This document shows, in pieces, positions 33,017-42,180 of a stretch of DNA of 64,000 nucleotides. Made by a program: the position numbers and the translations under genes. This stretch comes from G965240365 sp965240365 (GTDB lineage Bacteria > Pseudomonadota > Gammaproteobacteria > Eutrophobiales > Eutrophobiaceae). The stretch is taken from the NCBI GenBank assembly GCA_965240365.1, contig OZ251218.1, forward strand, positions 1,240,001-1,304,000, read 5' to 3'. The first letter of the stretch is position 1, and each line of letters starts with the position of its first letter. The notes under the pieces are model-generated. The model saw nothing but the letters and a program-made list of their open reading frames with translations, was not told the origin of the DNA and made no database searches.

Positions 33017-33439
33017 ATGGATACCACCAAAATTATTAAATTATTTGTGATACTGGAACTAATCCTTTTAGTGGCAGGCTTTATTATCTGGCCCCCTACG
33101 CAGTCACACTTGCCACCATTGCTTCAGGAATACCTCGACCAGGAAATGGAGACTATTAATATAGTAGATTTAATTACTATTCCTGTACTATTAATTTATA
33201 TAATTTCTGCGGTTGGCTTATTACTAACTAAAATATGGGCCAAGAATTTATATGTACTAAGCACCATATTAGTATATGCTCTAATACCTTTTATGGGTCC
33301 CGCGGTAGAACATGCGTTTTTTGCGACTATTAATCATCTTGGTTCGTTAATAACGGGCGCCATATTGGCGCTGCTGTATTTTACGAGTTCAGCGTTTAAC
33401 AAGGCAAATCGGCAAGAGCCTTCGGCCGAGACGCGCTAA
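33017..33439 (+). CDS. Unknown membrane protein with about four membrane segments
   Basis: The protein has 140 residues from ATG 33017, which has AGGAAAG seven bases upstream; ATG 32999 would add six. Hydrophobic segments are at about residues 8-25 (LFVILELILLVAGFIIW), 50-70, 75-95 and 105-125. The gene is clearly richer in A and T than the core genes, suggesting transfer. I do not recognise a family. Confidence 0.65.
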   Translation: MDTTKIIKLFVILELILLVAGFIIWPPTQSHLPPLLQEYLDQEMETINIVDLITIPVLLIYIISAVGLLLTKIWAKNLYVLSTILVYALIPFMGPAVEHAFFATINHLGSLITGAILALLYFTSSAFNKANRQEPSAETR

Positions 33440-33540
33440 TGTACATCCCGTTTGCGGCGTTATTTATTTTGTTACTAATGAGAGCTAGATTCGGAGTTCC
33501 ATATAAAAGTATGTGATTAATAGATTAGGGAGAAAACGAT

Positions 33541-33810
33541 ATGCATAGAAACACAGAGGAAGAGATGAAGCAGATACAAAAGAAGCTGCGCATCCTGGTT
33601 ATTATCGATGGTTTCGCGATGATACTTATCGGGTTAGGTTCTGCTGGCGTATTCAGCGCAGATGGCAACGCAATTTTTGCCCTGTTGAATAATAAAAATA
33701 TTGCTTATGGAGCAATAATAGTTGGCGTAGCAGTCGCGGCCTGGTGCCTTGTTAAAATCTTTCCACTATGGCAAAGACAGGTCGAACTACAAAACGAAGA
33801 AGACACATAA
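33541..33810 (+). CDS. Unknown small membrane protein
   Basis: The protein has 89 residues with two membrane segments, ILVIIDGFAMILIGLGSAGV and AYGAIIVGVAVAAWCLV, and charged ends. The ribosome site AGGGAG precedes the ATG. The gene is AT-rich like its neighbour and the two may work together. No family recognised. Confidence 0.65.
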   Translation: MHRNTEEEMKQIQKKLRILVIIDGFAMILIGLGSAGVFSADGNAIFALLNNKNIAYGAIIVGVAVAAWCLVKIFPLWQRQVELQNEEDT

Positions 33811-33890
33811 CAAGCGCACATAGTGCGAACATTAAAAAACCATGCCTTTTTGTGGTGATTGATACAAGGCATTAGCATACGGAGAATATT

Positions 33891-34028
33891 ATGAGTTTTG
33901 ATTTAGCTTTTTTTGCCTTTCATAAAGGAAAAACATCATTAGAACTGATTGATAGTCTTATTAAAAAATATGATTTTGTTACCGTAAATCCACAAGCGCC
34001 TCCGCCCGATTATATTTCTGTAGGGTAA
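33891..34028 (+). CDS. Small AT-rich reading frame (45 residues)
   Basis: The frame MSFDLAFFAFHKGKTSLELI continues to PPPDYISVG and ends at TAA. GGAG stands seven bases before the ATG. The start MSFDLAFF recalls small immunity-like proteins that are usually longer, so this may be a truncated gene. It ends where the GC-rich sequence resumes. Confidence 0.4.
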   Translation: MSFDLAFFAFHKGKTSLELIDSLIKKYDFVTVNPQAPPPDYISVG

Positions 34029-34068
34029 AACGCAAACAAGTTCGTCCGGGCGACGCCCGCGCCGCAGC

Positions 34069-34449
34069 TTATACAAGCATCAGATTTTTTTGTTCTTCAA
34101 CAAAAGCAAAGCATGTATTCAGTTCAGGGACGGCCGGGATCAGTTGCTTAAGTTTGCCAAACTCGATTGGGGCCGGTGCGCGGTGTCTTTCAATCCACCT
34201 TATGGCGAGCAGGGGCCGCAGCACATAAAAATATTTTTTGAGCGGCACAATCCCGTCCTTGAGATAGTTCAGGTAATTTCTTGTCGCCATGTTTTTATAG
34301 TGATAAATCCCCTTCTCTATGGAATACATATCTTTCAGGAGCGCCCGCGCCTCCGCGGCAAAAGCGCCATTTTCCAGATATACCACGGGCGATTGCAGCC
34401 ATTCGATAATGGCGGGATTGGATTTTGCAAAAAGTTGCAGTTTATTTAA
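34069..34449 (-). pseudogene. C-terminal remnant of a predicted nucleotidyltransferase
   Basis: About 126 residues match the C-terminal half of COG3541-type nucleotidyltransferases: KSNPAIIEWLQSPVVYLENG, MYSIEKGIYHYKNMATRNYL and LKKYFYVLRPLLAIRWIERH. The N-terminal catalytic half with the GSxxYG-type motif is absent; the similarity begins at the stop codon of the MoaD-like gene. It appears to be a truncated gene brought next to the oxidoreductase operon. Confidence 0.75.
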
Positions 34450-34715
34450 CCCGCCTCGATCGCCGGGATGATATCCAGTACGTCTTGTTCGGCAACCGGG
34501 GCGGTGAAGTCGTTGGCCGTGATCAGCGTGTTGTTGTGAAACAGGAGTATTTGCGGGTTTAAGCCATTGTGTTTGAACAAGAGTTCGCGCAACTCGGAGA
34601 AGTTTTGCTGTCCGGCCTGAATGCACTGGCCTATGGTCTTGCCCGGCAGGCTCAGTTCGAGCTTGCCGTTGACGGATTTTTGCAATGAGGGCGAGAGGCG
34701 GAGCGTCAGGCGCAT
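34446..34715 (-). CDS. MoaD/ThiS-like ubiquitin-fold protein
   Basis: The protein has 89 residues with the beta-grasp pattern: LTLRLSPSLQ, LPGKTIGQCIQ, NPQILLFHNNTLI and AEQDVLDIIPAIEAG. It probably serves molybdopterin or tungstopterin assembly for the adjacent oxidoreductase, whose stop it overlaps by ten bases. The C-terminus is Ala-Gly instead of the Gly-Gly normally needed for activation, and the DNA downstream is rearranged, so function may be impaired. Confidence 0.8.
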   Translation of the reverse strand: MRLTLRLSPSLQKSVNGKLELSLPGKTIGQCIQAGQQNFSELRELLFKHNGLNPQILLFHNNTLITANDFTAPVAEQDVLDIIPAIEAG

Positions 34716-36532
34716 AGTTTGTCTATTTCCCGGTCAAATTGGCTGAATACCCGCCGCTTCAGTTCATTGACGTAGCCGGGCGTCAGAAACGAGGGCGTTT
34801 TGGGGTGCGGGTTGGTTTTTTTGAAGATGTCTTCCGGCAGGACGTAGTCGCTGTCGTCAAAGCCCTGCCGGCGTTCGAGCCACAGCCCGCGGATAAAGGT
34901 CTGGCGCACGGTTTGCCGCAGTTCGGCCTCGCTGATGTTGAGGCCCGTGATTTCCGCGATGGCCTGGCTGAGCCGCTCGCCGTCGAGGTTGGCAAATTTG
35001 CAAAGGCCGGTCAGGTCGTCACGGATCATGTACAAACCCTTGTTGGTGATCGCGTTGACCCAGTAGTCCAGCGAGGTGTTGCCCTCGGCGGCCAGGATGC
35101 CGTAGGTCTGCATGCTCATATGCCCGCCGGCGATGGCCCAGAGATAGCCGGGGTTGGTCTCGGGCAGATAGGAGGGCAGTTCCAGGCCCTTTACCTGCAT
35201 GGCATAGGCGGGCTGCCCCAGTTGTTCGGACAGGCGCTTTGTCCCCTGGCCGATCTCGCGGCACTCGCCCTTGCCGGTGGCTACCAGCAGTTGCCGGACG
35301 CCCTCGAAGTCGCCGAAGGTGGCGCCGTTCAGGATGGGGGCGGCCGGGTTGCGTTCATTGTAGTCGAGCACATAGGCGATGGTGGCCCCGAGCGAGATGG
35401 AATCCATGCCGTATCGGTCGCACAGGCCGACCAGTTCCGCCGCCTGGGCCGCGTCATGCAGGCCAAGGTTGGTGGACAGCAGATTGAGCGGCTCGTAGTC
35501 AAACTTGGCCAGGAATTTGCCGCGTTTGCCATCGGCTTCTTTGGTATAGATATTTTTATGACAGGCAATCGCGCAGCGGAAGCAGTTTTCGGCCTTGACG
35601 ATGAAGCGCTGTTCCACATTCTCGCGCAACAGTTTATGGCTATGGCTCTCGGCCGGCGGCCGGAAGTTGTTTTCCGGCACGATGTTCAGTTCGCCGAGCG
35701 GCCCGTAGTTGGACCAGGTGCCGCCGAGGCCGCCTTTTTTGGGTTCGCGATATTTGCGCGAACCCGGCCCGGCGGCGATATATTTATTGATTTCCTTGAT
35801 ATTGCCGGTTGGCTTGATCTTGTGATCGCGGGCATCGGCAATGATGCCGAGGATATTTTTGTAACCCATGATCGAACCCATGCCGCCGCGCCCGGCCCAG
35901 CGGCATTTGTCATCGCCGGATTTCAGCAGGTTTTCGGTGCTGAGCGCCACGGCGGCATAATAACAGGCGGCATAGTTCTCGCCGGCCTCGCCGATCACGG
36001 CAAAATGACTGTCGTCAAAGCGCTCGCGCAGCGCCATGATCTTGGCGTGGCAGCCGAGGCCCAGATAATGTTCGGCCGGGAGCAGGGCCACCTCCGGCCG
36101 GCCCTCGCCCTGGCGCACATGCAGCAGAACCGGCCGGGCCGAACGGCCCTCAAAGATGATCTGATCAAGCCCGGCCCAGCGCAGCTTGCTGCCGAATTTG
36201 CCGCTGCCGGCGGACCACATCACGCCCGGCAGGCCCTTGTTGGAGACCTTGAGCGGGCTGTAACTGGAAAAATAGGTGCGCAGGCCGGTCATAATGGCCG
36301 TGCCTGTCAATAAGCCTGTCGAGACAATCAGCGGGTTCGCTTCGCTATAAGCCTGTTCAATCCTGCGCCGGGCCAGAATCCGCCCGGCCCGGCCATAGCC
36401 GCCCAGGACATCTTCCATGTCCTGGCAGCGCTTTTCCGCGATTGTGATAGCGCCATCGCCAAGATTGACGCTACACTGTGTGTAGCGCACGGACTGGATT
36501 TCCGCCGCCTTGTTTGCTGTGTTCTCGCTCAT
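34706..36532 (-). CDS. Aldehyde ferredoxin oxidoreductase (tungsten enzyme family)
   Basis: The protein has 608 residues. It shows the AOR domain order: the N-terminal cofactor domain with VLGGYGRAGRILARRRIE and NPLIVSTGLLTGT, WAGRGGMGSIMGYKNI, then the cluster-binding cysteines in CFRCAIACHKNIYT and a later Cys in DDLTGLCKF. AOR enzymes oxidise aldehydes to acids, or the reverse, using a tungsten-bispterin and a [4Fe-4S] cluster with ferredoxin. They are uncommon in aerobic gammaproteobacteria. It is expressed with the MoaD-like gene and divergent from the two-component system. Confidence 0.92.
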   Translation of the reverse strand: MSENTANKAAEIQSVRYTQCSVNLGDGAITIAEKRCQDMEDVLGGYGRAGRILARRRIEQAYSEANPLIVSTGLLTGTAIMTGLRTYFSSYSPLKVSNKGLPGVMWSAGSGKFGSKLRWAGLDQIIFEGRSARPVLLHVRQGEGRPEVALLPAEHYLGLGCHAKIMALRERFDDSHFAVIGEAGENYAACYYAAVALSTENLLKSGDDKCRWAGRGGMGSIMGYKNILGIIADARDHKIKPTGNIKEINKYIAAGPGSRKYREPKKGGLGGTWSNYGPLGELNIVPENNFRPPAESHSHKLLRENVEQRFIVKAENCFRCAIACHKNIYTKEADGKRGKFLAKFDYEPLNLLSTNLGLHDAAQAAELVGLCDRYGMDSISLGATIAYVLDYNERNPAAPILNGATFGDFEGVRQLLVATGKGECREIGQGTKRLSEQLGQPAYAMQVKGLELPSYLPETNPGYLWAIAGGHMSMQTYGILAAEGNTSLDYWVNAITNKGLYMIRDDLTGLCKFANLDGERLSQAIAEITGLNISEAELRQTVRQTFIRGLWLERRQGFDDSDYVLPEDIFKKTNPHPKTPSFLTPGYVNELKRRVFSQFDREIDKLCA

Positions 36533-36727
36533 TTTTTAGCCGCTTTGACGCGGGGGTGAGTGACCGGATGAAATTTTGTACAGTGCATCGTAAGCCGGGG
36601 GGCGTAAAAATCAAATAATTTAATTAAATAAGGTAATTGCTAAAGGTTTTATGGTTTCGGCGGGGGCGGGAATGACGGCCCAGGCAGGGACCTCAGCAAC
36701 ATTGAAACAAGCAATGGTCAACAACTG

Positions 36728-37450
36728 ATGAACGACACGGGCCGGCAGGGCGCGCTCTTGCTGATCGAAGATCACCGCGATATTGCAACGATGGTTTATG
36801 AATACCTGGAGCGGCGCGGCTATACGGTTGATTATGCCGGTGACGGCGTGACCGGCCTGCATCTGGCCGTCACCAATGAGTATGACGCCATCATACTGGA
36901 TTTGATGCTGCCCGGCATCGAGGGCATGGACGTGTTACAGAAGATCCGCATGGAGGCCAAACAGTCGGCCCCGATCTTGATCCTGAGCGCCCGCGACACG
37001 CTGGCCGACAAACTGGCGGGGCTTGACAAGGGGGCCGATGATTATCTGGTCAAGCCGTTTGAAATCCGCGAGCTGGAGGCCCGCATCAAGGCGCTGGTGC
37101 GGCGTCAAAAAGGGCTGGTCAACCCGGAAATATTGCGCATCGCCGATCTCCGCTATGACACCGGCGCCATGCAGGTCCGGCGCGGCGACACGGCCCTGAA
37201 GCTGACGCCTATCGGCCTCAAGATCCTGGGCATATTGATGCGCGCCTCGCCCCGGGTGGTCAGCCGCCGGGAAATCGAACGGGACGTGTGGGGCGATATC
37301 GTGCCCGACAGCGATACCCTGCGCAGCCATATATACACGCTGCGCAAGATTATCGACCGTCCATTCAATCAGCAGTTGATCCATACGATACAAAACACGG
37401 GTTATCGTCTGGCTGGGAATGATGCAGGCCGGGATGGGGCTGGGGCATAG
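36728..37450 (+). CDS. OmpR/PhoB-type response regulator
   Basis: The protein has 240 residues. The receiver domain has the acidic pair in LLIEDHRDI, the phospho-acceptor Asp in AIILDLMLPGIEG and Lys in DYLVKPFEIRELEAR. The C-terminal winged helix ends SDTLRSHIYTLRKIIDRPFN then IHTIQNTGYRLAG. It overlaps the kinase gene by 32 bases. It may govern the lipid operon downstream or the divergent AOR genes; the sequence does not decide. Confidence 0.93.
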   Translation: MNDTGRQGALLLIEDHRDIATMVYEYLERRGYTVDYAGDGVTGLHLAVTNEYDAIILDLMLPGIEGMDVLQKIRMEAKQSAPILILSARDTLADKLAGLDKGADDYLVKPFEIRELEARIKALVRRQKGLVNPEILRIADLRYDTGAMQVRRGDTALKLTPIGLKILGILMRASPRVVSRREIERDVWGDIVPDSDTLRSHIYTLRKIIDRPFNQQLIHTIQNTGYRLAGNDAGRDGAGA

Positions 37451-38714
37451 GCTCTGGAAGGCCTTTTTGATGCAGGCCCTGCTGATCAGCCTGACGGCGA
37501 TGCTGGGCGTGTTTGCCGCGCGCTATATCCTGGGTGATGTGTTAATCAAGGCCGCGCTGGAAAACGAGGCGGCGTTTTTCTGGTCGGAACTGGAGCGCGA
37601 TAACCGTCATGCCCGGCCCAATACCTATAACCTGACGGCCTATCTGTCCGGTGTGGACGAGATACCGGCCAACATGCGCGCGCTCGCGCCCGGCTTTCAC
37701 GAGATCATCACGCCGCATTCTGATTTCTACGTGATCTATGTCTCCGAGCGGCAGGGCCGGCGTCTCTGGCTTGAGTTTGACGGCAAACAGGTAAGCAGGC
37801 TGGCCATGTTCTTCGGCCTGTTGCCGCTGGCCGTGGTGCTGGTCATTATTTACCTGTCGAGCTGGCTCGGCTACCACTTTTCGCGTCAGGCCATATCGCC
37901 CGTGATTCAACTGGCCCGCGAGGTGGAGAAGATAGAGCCGAAGTTATTGAAGGCCGAGGCGGCGCGGACCGCTATGTTCAACCGCAAAATGGACCAGGAG
38001 GTGGCCGTGCTGGCGCGGGCGCTGGATAACTTTGCCGGGCGCATCCAGCAATTTGTGTTGCGGGAGCGGAATTTTACCCGCGATGCCAGCCACGAACTCC
38101 GCAGCCCGATTACCGTCATTAAAATCGCCACCGATGTGCTCGCGGACGAACCCCTGTCCGATTCGGCCCGGCGCCTGATCGGGAAGATAAAGCGCTCGGC
38201 CTCTGACATGGAGGAATTAATCGACGCCCTGCTGTTGCTGGCCAGGGAGTCTGAAGATCAGCTTTCCTCAGAGCCGGTCTGTGTCAATGAACTGGCCGAT
38301 GAGGAGATCGATCGCGCGCGCCTGCTTTATCGTGAAAAACCGGTGGAGATCATCAAGCGGGAGGACAGCCGGCTGGTGGTCGAAGCCTCGCACAAGGTCT
38401 TGAGCGTGTTAATCGGCAATATACTGAGAAATGCCTGCATACACACCGAGGAGGGGCAGGTGCGGGTGGTCATAAGAAGCGACCATGTTTGCATCGAAGA
38501 CAGCGGCGCGGGCATTGCCAGGGAGGATGTGCAGGCGCTATTCAAGCCGTTCTACCGCGGCGACAGCCGACCCGGCGGCGGGCACGGCGTTGGCCTGACC
38601 ATCGTCAAGATGCTCTCAGATCGGTTTGACTGGCCCGTGAGCATCGACAGCACGCCCGGCGCCGGCACCTGCGTCAGGATAGGCTTCCCGGCGCATAGTG
38701 TTATTCATTATTGA
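37419..38714 (+). CDS. Sensor histidine kinase
   Basis: The protein has 431 residues. Two membrane segments (LLISLTAMLGVFAARYILG and FFGLLPLAVVLVIIYLSSWL) enclose a periplasmic sensor of about 100 residues. The phospho-acceptor His is in TRDASHELRSPITVIK, the N box in LIGNILRNACIHT, and G boxes in IEDSGAGIA and GHGVGLTIVKML. It is the partner of the response regulator just upstream. Confidence 0.93.
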   Translation: MMQAGMGLGHRLWKAFLMQALLISLTAMLGVFAARYILGDVLIKAALENEAAFFWSELERDNRHARPNTYNLTAYLSGVDEIPANMRALAPGFHEIITPHSDFYVIYVSERQGRRLWLEFDGKQVSRLAMFFGLLPLAVVLVIIYLSSWLGYHFSRQAISPVIQLAREVEKIEPKLLKAEAARTAMFNRKMDQEVAVLARALDNFAGRIQQFVLRERNFTRDASHELRSPITVIKIATDVLADEPLSDSARRLIGKIKRSASDMEELIDALLLLARESEDQLSSEPVCVNELADEEIDRARLLYREKPVEIIKREDSRLVVEASHKVLSVLIGNILRNACIHTEEGQVRVVIRSDHVCIEDSGAGIAREDVQALFKPFYRGDSRPGGGHGVGLTIVKMLSDRFDWPVSIDSTPGAGTCVRIGFPAHSVIHY

Positions 38715-38736
38715 GATCGGGGCGGTCGCTGACAAT

Positions 38737-39075
38737 GGCATTCCCGCTTCGCGGGAATGGATTGTATAAACCACTGGATTCCGGCTTTCGCCGGAATGAC
38801 GACAAATACCTCTTTTAGGTTTTTACAGAAATTCTTGAACTTTAATGACTGCGGTTTACAGGTTCTTGAGCGGCCTGTTCCGGACCTGCCTGCCTCAGGC
38901 AAGTGAGAATGATACCAAACCCGTCCTCGCTCCCGTTGTCATTCCAGCGAAAGCTCGCCTGCATGGATGCAGGTGGTAGAGCGGCGTCAGGAACAGGCCG
39001 CCGAGGAATCCAGTGGTTTATATAATACGTTCCCGTTTGTGCCTGCTTGTAGCAGGCACAAACGGGAATGACAAT
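38737..39075. repeat. Cluster of REP-like palindromes
   Basis: The gap before the desaturase gene holds repeated palindromes: CATTCCCGCTTCGCGGGAAT (near 38740), GGATTCCGGCTTTCGCCGGA (near 38779), a CCTGCCTGCCTCAGGCA element (near 38885) and CGTTCCCGTTTGTGCC...GGCACAAACGGGAATG (39026-39070). Similar units occur at 47.15 kb and 50.5 kb. No gene is present; the operon promoter probably lies in the AT-rich last 140 bases. Confidence 0.75.
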
Positions 39076-39221
39076 ATAGGAAAGTGGTTTAAAACGCCGG
39101 ATTTCCAGGTATTTTCACACGGATTTCACATTCCTTTTATTTCCAGTTCACTCTTTATTACTTATTATCCTGCAAATTAAAATCATTATTTCAATTCCTG
39201 CTTATACGGTGGTGACTGTCC

Positions 39222-40154
39222 ATGTTTAAAAAATTCTATTACTGGCTGTTTAACATCAGGCCGGCGCGCGGCGGCCAGGCCGATGCCTCGCTTGACCCCT
39301 TTCGTTTAACCCTGTTCATCGTGTTGCACCTGTTATGCCTGTCGGCGTTTGTGGTCGGCGTAAGCCCCGTGGCCGTGGCGGTCGCCATCGCCCTGTATTT
39401 CAGCCGCATGTTTTTTATCACGGCCTTTTATCATCGCTATTTTTCTCACCGCACCTTCAAGGTCTCGCGCAGGGTGCAGTTTTTGCTGGCGGTTCTGGGC
39501 TGTACCGCGGGCCAGCGCGGGCCGTTGTGGTGGGCCAGCCATCACCGGCATCATCATCAGTATGCCGATAAAGAGCAAGACGCGCATTCGCCGCGGCAGG
39601 GCCTGCTCAACAGTCACATGCTCTGGTTCTTTCGCAAGGAGAATTTTTATCCGCTGGAGGCGCGCGTCAAGGACTGGCTGAAGTACCCGGAATTAAGGTT
39701 GCTGGAACATTTTGACTGGGTCCCCTTTCTGTTGCTCGGCGCGAGTTGTTATGCGCTGGGCGCGGCGCTCAATGCCTATCTGCCCGCGCTCGGCACCAGC
39801 GGCGCGCAGATGCTGGTCTGGGGCTTTTTGATCTCGACCGTGGTCTTGTATCATGCCACTTATACGATCAACTCGCTCGCGCACCTTTACGGCAAGCGGC
39901 GCTATGAGACCGCCGATGACAGCCGCAATAATTTCTGGTTGGCGCTGATCACGCTGGGCGAGGGCTGGCATAACAATCATCATCGTTATCCCAATTCCAC
40001 GCGCCAGGGCTTTTTCTGGTGGGAGCTTGATATCAGTTATATGCTGCTCAGCCTGATGCACAAGGTCGGTATCGTCAAGTCCATGCACCCGGTGCCCGCC
40101 AAGGTGTTGCAGGAGGCGGAGGCAAAGCCGCTCGGGGAGACAAGCCGGGCCTGA
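39222..40154 (+). CDS. Acyl lipid/acyl-CoA desaturase family protein
   Basis: The protein has 310 residues. All three histidine boxes of membrane di-iron desaturases are present: HRYFSH, HHRHHH and HNNHHRYPNS. Four membrane helices are predicted. In this cluster it may be the counterpart of UfaD, the desaturase acting on methylated fatty acids in furan fatty acid synthesis, or a delta-9-type desaturase; residues cannot decide. It is the first gene of a run of nine with overlaps or gaps of a few bases. Confidence 0.9.
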   Translation: MFKKFYYWLFNIRPARGGQADASLDPFRLTLFIVLHLLCLSAFVVGVSPVAVAVAIALYFSRMFFITAFYHRYFSHRTFKVSRRVQFLLAVLGCTAGQRGPLWWASHHRHHHQYADKEQDAHSPRQGLLNSHMLWFFRKENFYPLEARVKDWLKYPELRLLEHFDWVPFLLLGASCYALGAALNAYLPALGTSGAQMLVWGFLISTVVLYHATYTINSLAHLYGKRRYETADDSRNNFWLALITLGEGWHNNHHRYPNSTRQGFFWWELDISYMLLSLMHKVGIVKSMHPVPAKVLQEAEAKPLGETSRA

Positions 40155-40156
40155 CG

Positions 40157-41416
40157 ATGCGTATCGCCATCATCGGCGCCGGCATTTCGGGCCTGTGCGC
40201 GGCCTATTATCTGGCCCGCCGGCACGAGGTCGCCGTTTTTGAGAAAAACGATTACAGCGGCGGTCATGCCAATACGGCCCTGGTCAGGGAGCAGGGCCGT
40301 GAAATACCGGTCGATACCGGCTTTATCGTCTTTAATCAACGGAATTACCCGAATTTATGCCGCCTGTTCGATGAACTCGGGGTGGCGTCCATTGATACCG
40401 ACATGAGTTTCAGCGTACACTGCGAGCGCAGCGGGCTGGAATATAACGGAACCTCGTTCAACAAGCTCTTTGCCCAGCGCAAAAATATCATCAATATCCG
40501 CTTCTGGCGCATGTTGAAGGATATCAACCGTTTTAATAAGGAGGCCGTGCGGCTTCTGCACGGGGCGGCCGATGACCGGATAACGGTCGAGGATTACGTG
40601 CAACGGCATGGTTATGGCCGGGAGTTTCTGGATCATTATCTGGCGCCGCTGGGCGCTTCGCTCTGGTCCAGCCCGGCCGGCCGTTTCCGCCAGTTTCCGC
40701 TGTTATTTGTCATCGAGTTTTTAAACAATCACTGCATGTTGCAGCTTGGCGGCCGGCCGCAATGGAAAACCGTCAAGGCCGGCGCGCGCGAATACGTCAA
40801 AAAATTAACGCGCGGCTTCAAAGACCGTATTCGTCCGAGCGAGGCCGTCAAGCGTATCATCCGGCACAAGTCGCGGGTTGAGCTGGTGACAAAAACTGAA
40901 AGTGGTTTGTGCTTTGATGAGGCTATCGTGTGCTGTCACCCGGACCAGGCGCTGCGGCTTCTGCACGAACCGCACGGCCATGAACGGGAACTGTTGGGCC
41001 AGTTTCAGTATCAGCAAAACGAGGCGGTATTACACACGGACACGCGCCTGTTGCCACGCAACAAAAGCGCCTGGGCAAGCTGGAACTACCGCATACCGAA
41101 AAAAAGCCAGGACCCTGTCGCGGTGACCTACAATATGAACAAATTGCAAAGCCTTGACACGGCCCGGACCTACTGTGTCTCGCTCAATCAGACCCGCCAT
41201 ATCGAACGGGACAAGATCCTCAAGCGCATTATCTATTATCATCCTCAGTTTTCACCGGGCCGCGCCGAGGCGCAGGCGCGCCATGCCGATCTGATCCGCC
41301 GGGAGCGGGTGTCATATTGCGGGGCTTACTGGGGTTATGGCTTCCATGAGGACGGCGTGCGCAGCGCGCTGGCCGTGTGCGCGGCCTTTGACCTTGATAT
41401 CGGGGCCTCGGCATGA
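40157..41416 (+). CDS. FAD-dependent amine-oxidase-fold protein of the lipid operon
   Basis: The protein has 419 residues. The FAD-binding motif is IAIIGAGISGLCAAYYLARR with the acidic EKNDYSGGHANTALV and DTGFIVFNQRNYPNLCRLFD. Proteins of this NAD(P)/FAD-binding group are regularly encoded with DUF1365 and CFA-synthase-like genes and are thought to modify membrane fatty acids. It starts two bases after the desaturase stop and overlaps the DUF1365 gene by four. Confidence 0.9.
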   Translation: MRIAIIGAGISGLCAAYYLARRHEVAVFEKNDYSGGHANTALVREQGREIPVDTGFIVFNQRNYPNLCRLFDELGVASIDTDMSFSVHCERSGLEYNGTSFNKLFAQRKNIINIRFWRMLKDINRFNKEAVRLLHGAADDRITVEDYVQRHGYGREFLDHYLAPLGASLWSSPAGRFRQFPLLFVIEFLNNHCMLQLGGRPQWKTVKAGAREYVKKLTRGFKDRIRPSEAVKRIIRHKSRVELVTKTESGLCFDEAIVCCHPDQALRLLHEPHGHERELLGQFQYQQNEAVLHTDTRLLPRNKSAWASWNYRIPKKSQDPVAVTYNMNKLQSLDTARTYCVSLNQTRHIERDKILKRIIYYHPQFSPGRAEAQARHADLIRRERVSYCGAYWGYGFHEDGVRSALAVCAAFDLDIGASA

Positions 41417-42180
41417 ACAGCCGCATTTACACCGGCCGGGTCATGCACCATCGCCTGGTCCCGCGGCCACACCGTTTCAGCTACCGCCTGTTTATGCTCT
41501 ATCTTGACCTGGAAGAATTGCCGGGCCTGTTTGACAAATACCGCGGCTGGTCGGCGCGCGGCCCGGCCCTGGCCCGGTTTCGCCGCGCGGATCATTACCG
41601 GCAGGGGGGAGAGACCCTGGCCGAGGCCATCCGGGCGCTGGTGGAGCAAAAAACCGGCCGGCGGCCCGGCGGGCGCATCGCCCTATTAACGCATCTGCGC
41701 TATTTCGGTTATGTTATGAATCCCGTGAGCTTTTATTATTGCCGGGACGAGGGCGGGGCGAACATCGAGGCCATTGTGGCCGAGGTGAATAACACGCCCT
41801 GGGGCGAGCAGCATTGTTATGTGCTGGACGGCCGGATCGGCCCCGGCGGGCTGCGCGCCTTTGCGCTGGACAAGGCCTTCCATGTCTCCCCGTTCATGGC
41901 TATGCGACAGAAATATGCCTGGTCATTCAATAATCCTGCTGAACGCCTGCATGTCTGCATGCAGAATTTTGAAGAAGGCCGGCCGGTGTTTACGGCCGGG
42001 CTGCGCTTGCAGGCCCGCGCCATCACCCAGCGCAACCTGAATCTGATGTTGCTCAGATACCCGCTGATGACGGCCAGGGTGATCAGCGCGATCTACTGGC
42101 AGGCGTTCCGCCTGTGGCTCAAGCAGACCCCCTTTCACCCCCACCCCAAGCATTATTCAAAACAGGGGGCCTGCCCGTGA
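41413..42180 (+). CDS. DUF1365 family protein
   Basis: The protein has 255 residues. It begins with SRIYTGRVMHHRLVPRPHRF and SYRLFMLYLDLEELP, and contains LLTHLRYFGYVMNPVSFYYC, AEVNNTPWGEQHCYVL and AFHVSPFMAMRQKY, all hallmarks of DUF1365. Its reaction is unknown, but it nearly always accompanies an FAD oxidase and a CFA-type methyltransferase, as here. Confidence 0.93.
   Translation: MNSRIYTGRVMHHRLVPRPHRFSYRLFMLYLDLEELPGLFDKYRGWSARGPALARFRRADHYRQGGETLAEAIRALVEQKTGRRPGGRIALLTHLRYFGYVMNPVSFYYCRDEGGANIEAIVAEVNNTPWGEQHCYVLDGRIGPGGLRAFALDKAFHVSPFMAMRQKYAWSFNNPAERLHVCMQNFEEGRPVFTAGLRLQARAITQRNLNLMLLRYPLMTARVISAIYWQAFRLWLKQTPFHPHPKHYSKQGACP

Noticed and set aside
34739..36313. A 524-codon open frame on the plus strand opposite the AOR gene
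   Set aside because: It is antisense to a clear AOR coding sequence with all family motifs; the long frame results from GC-rich codon use.
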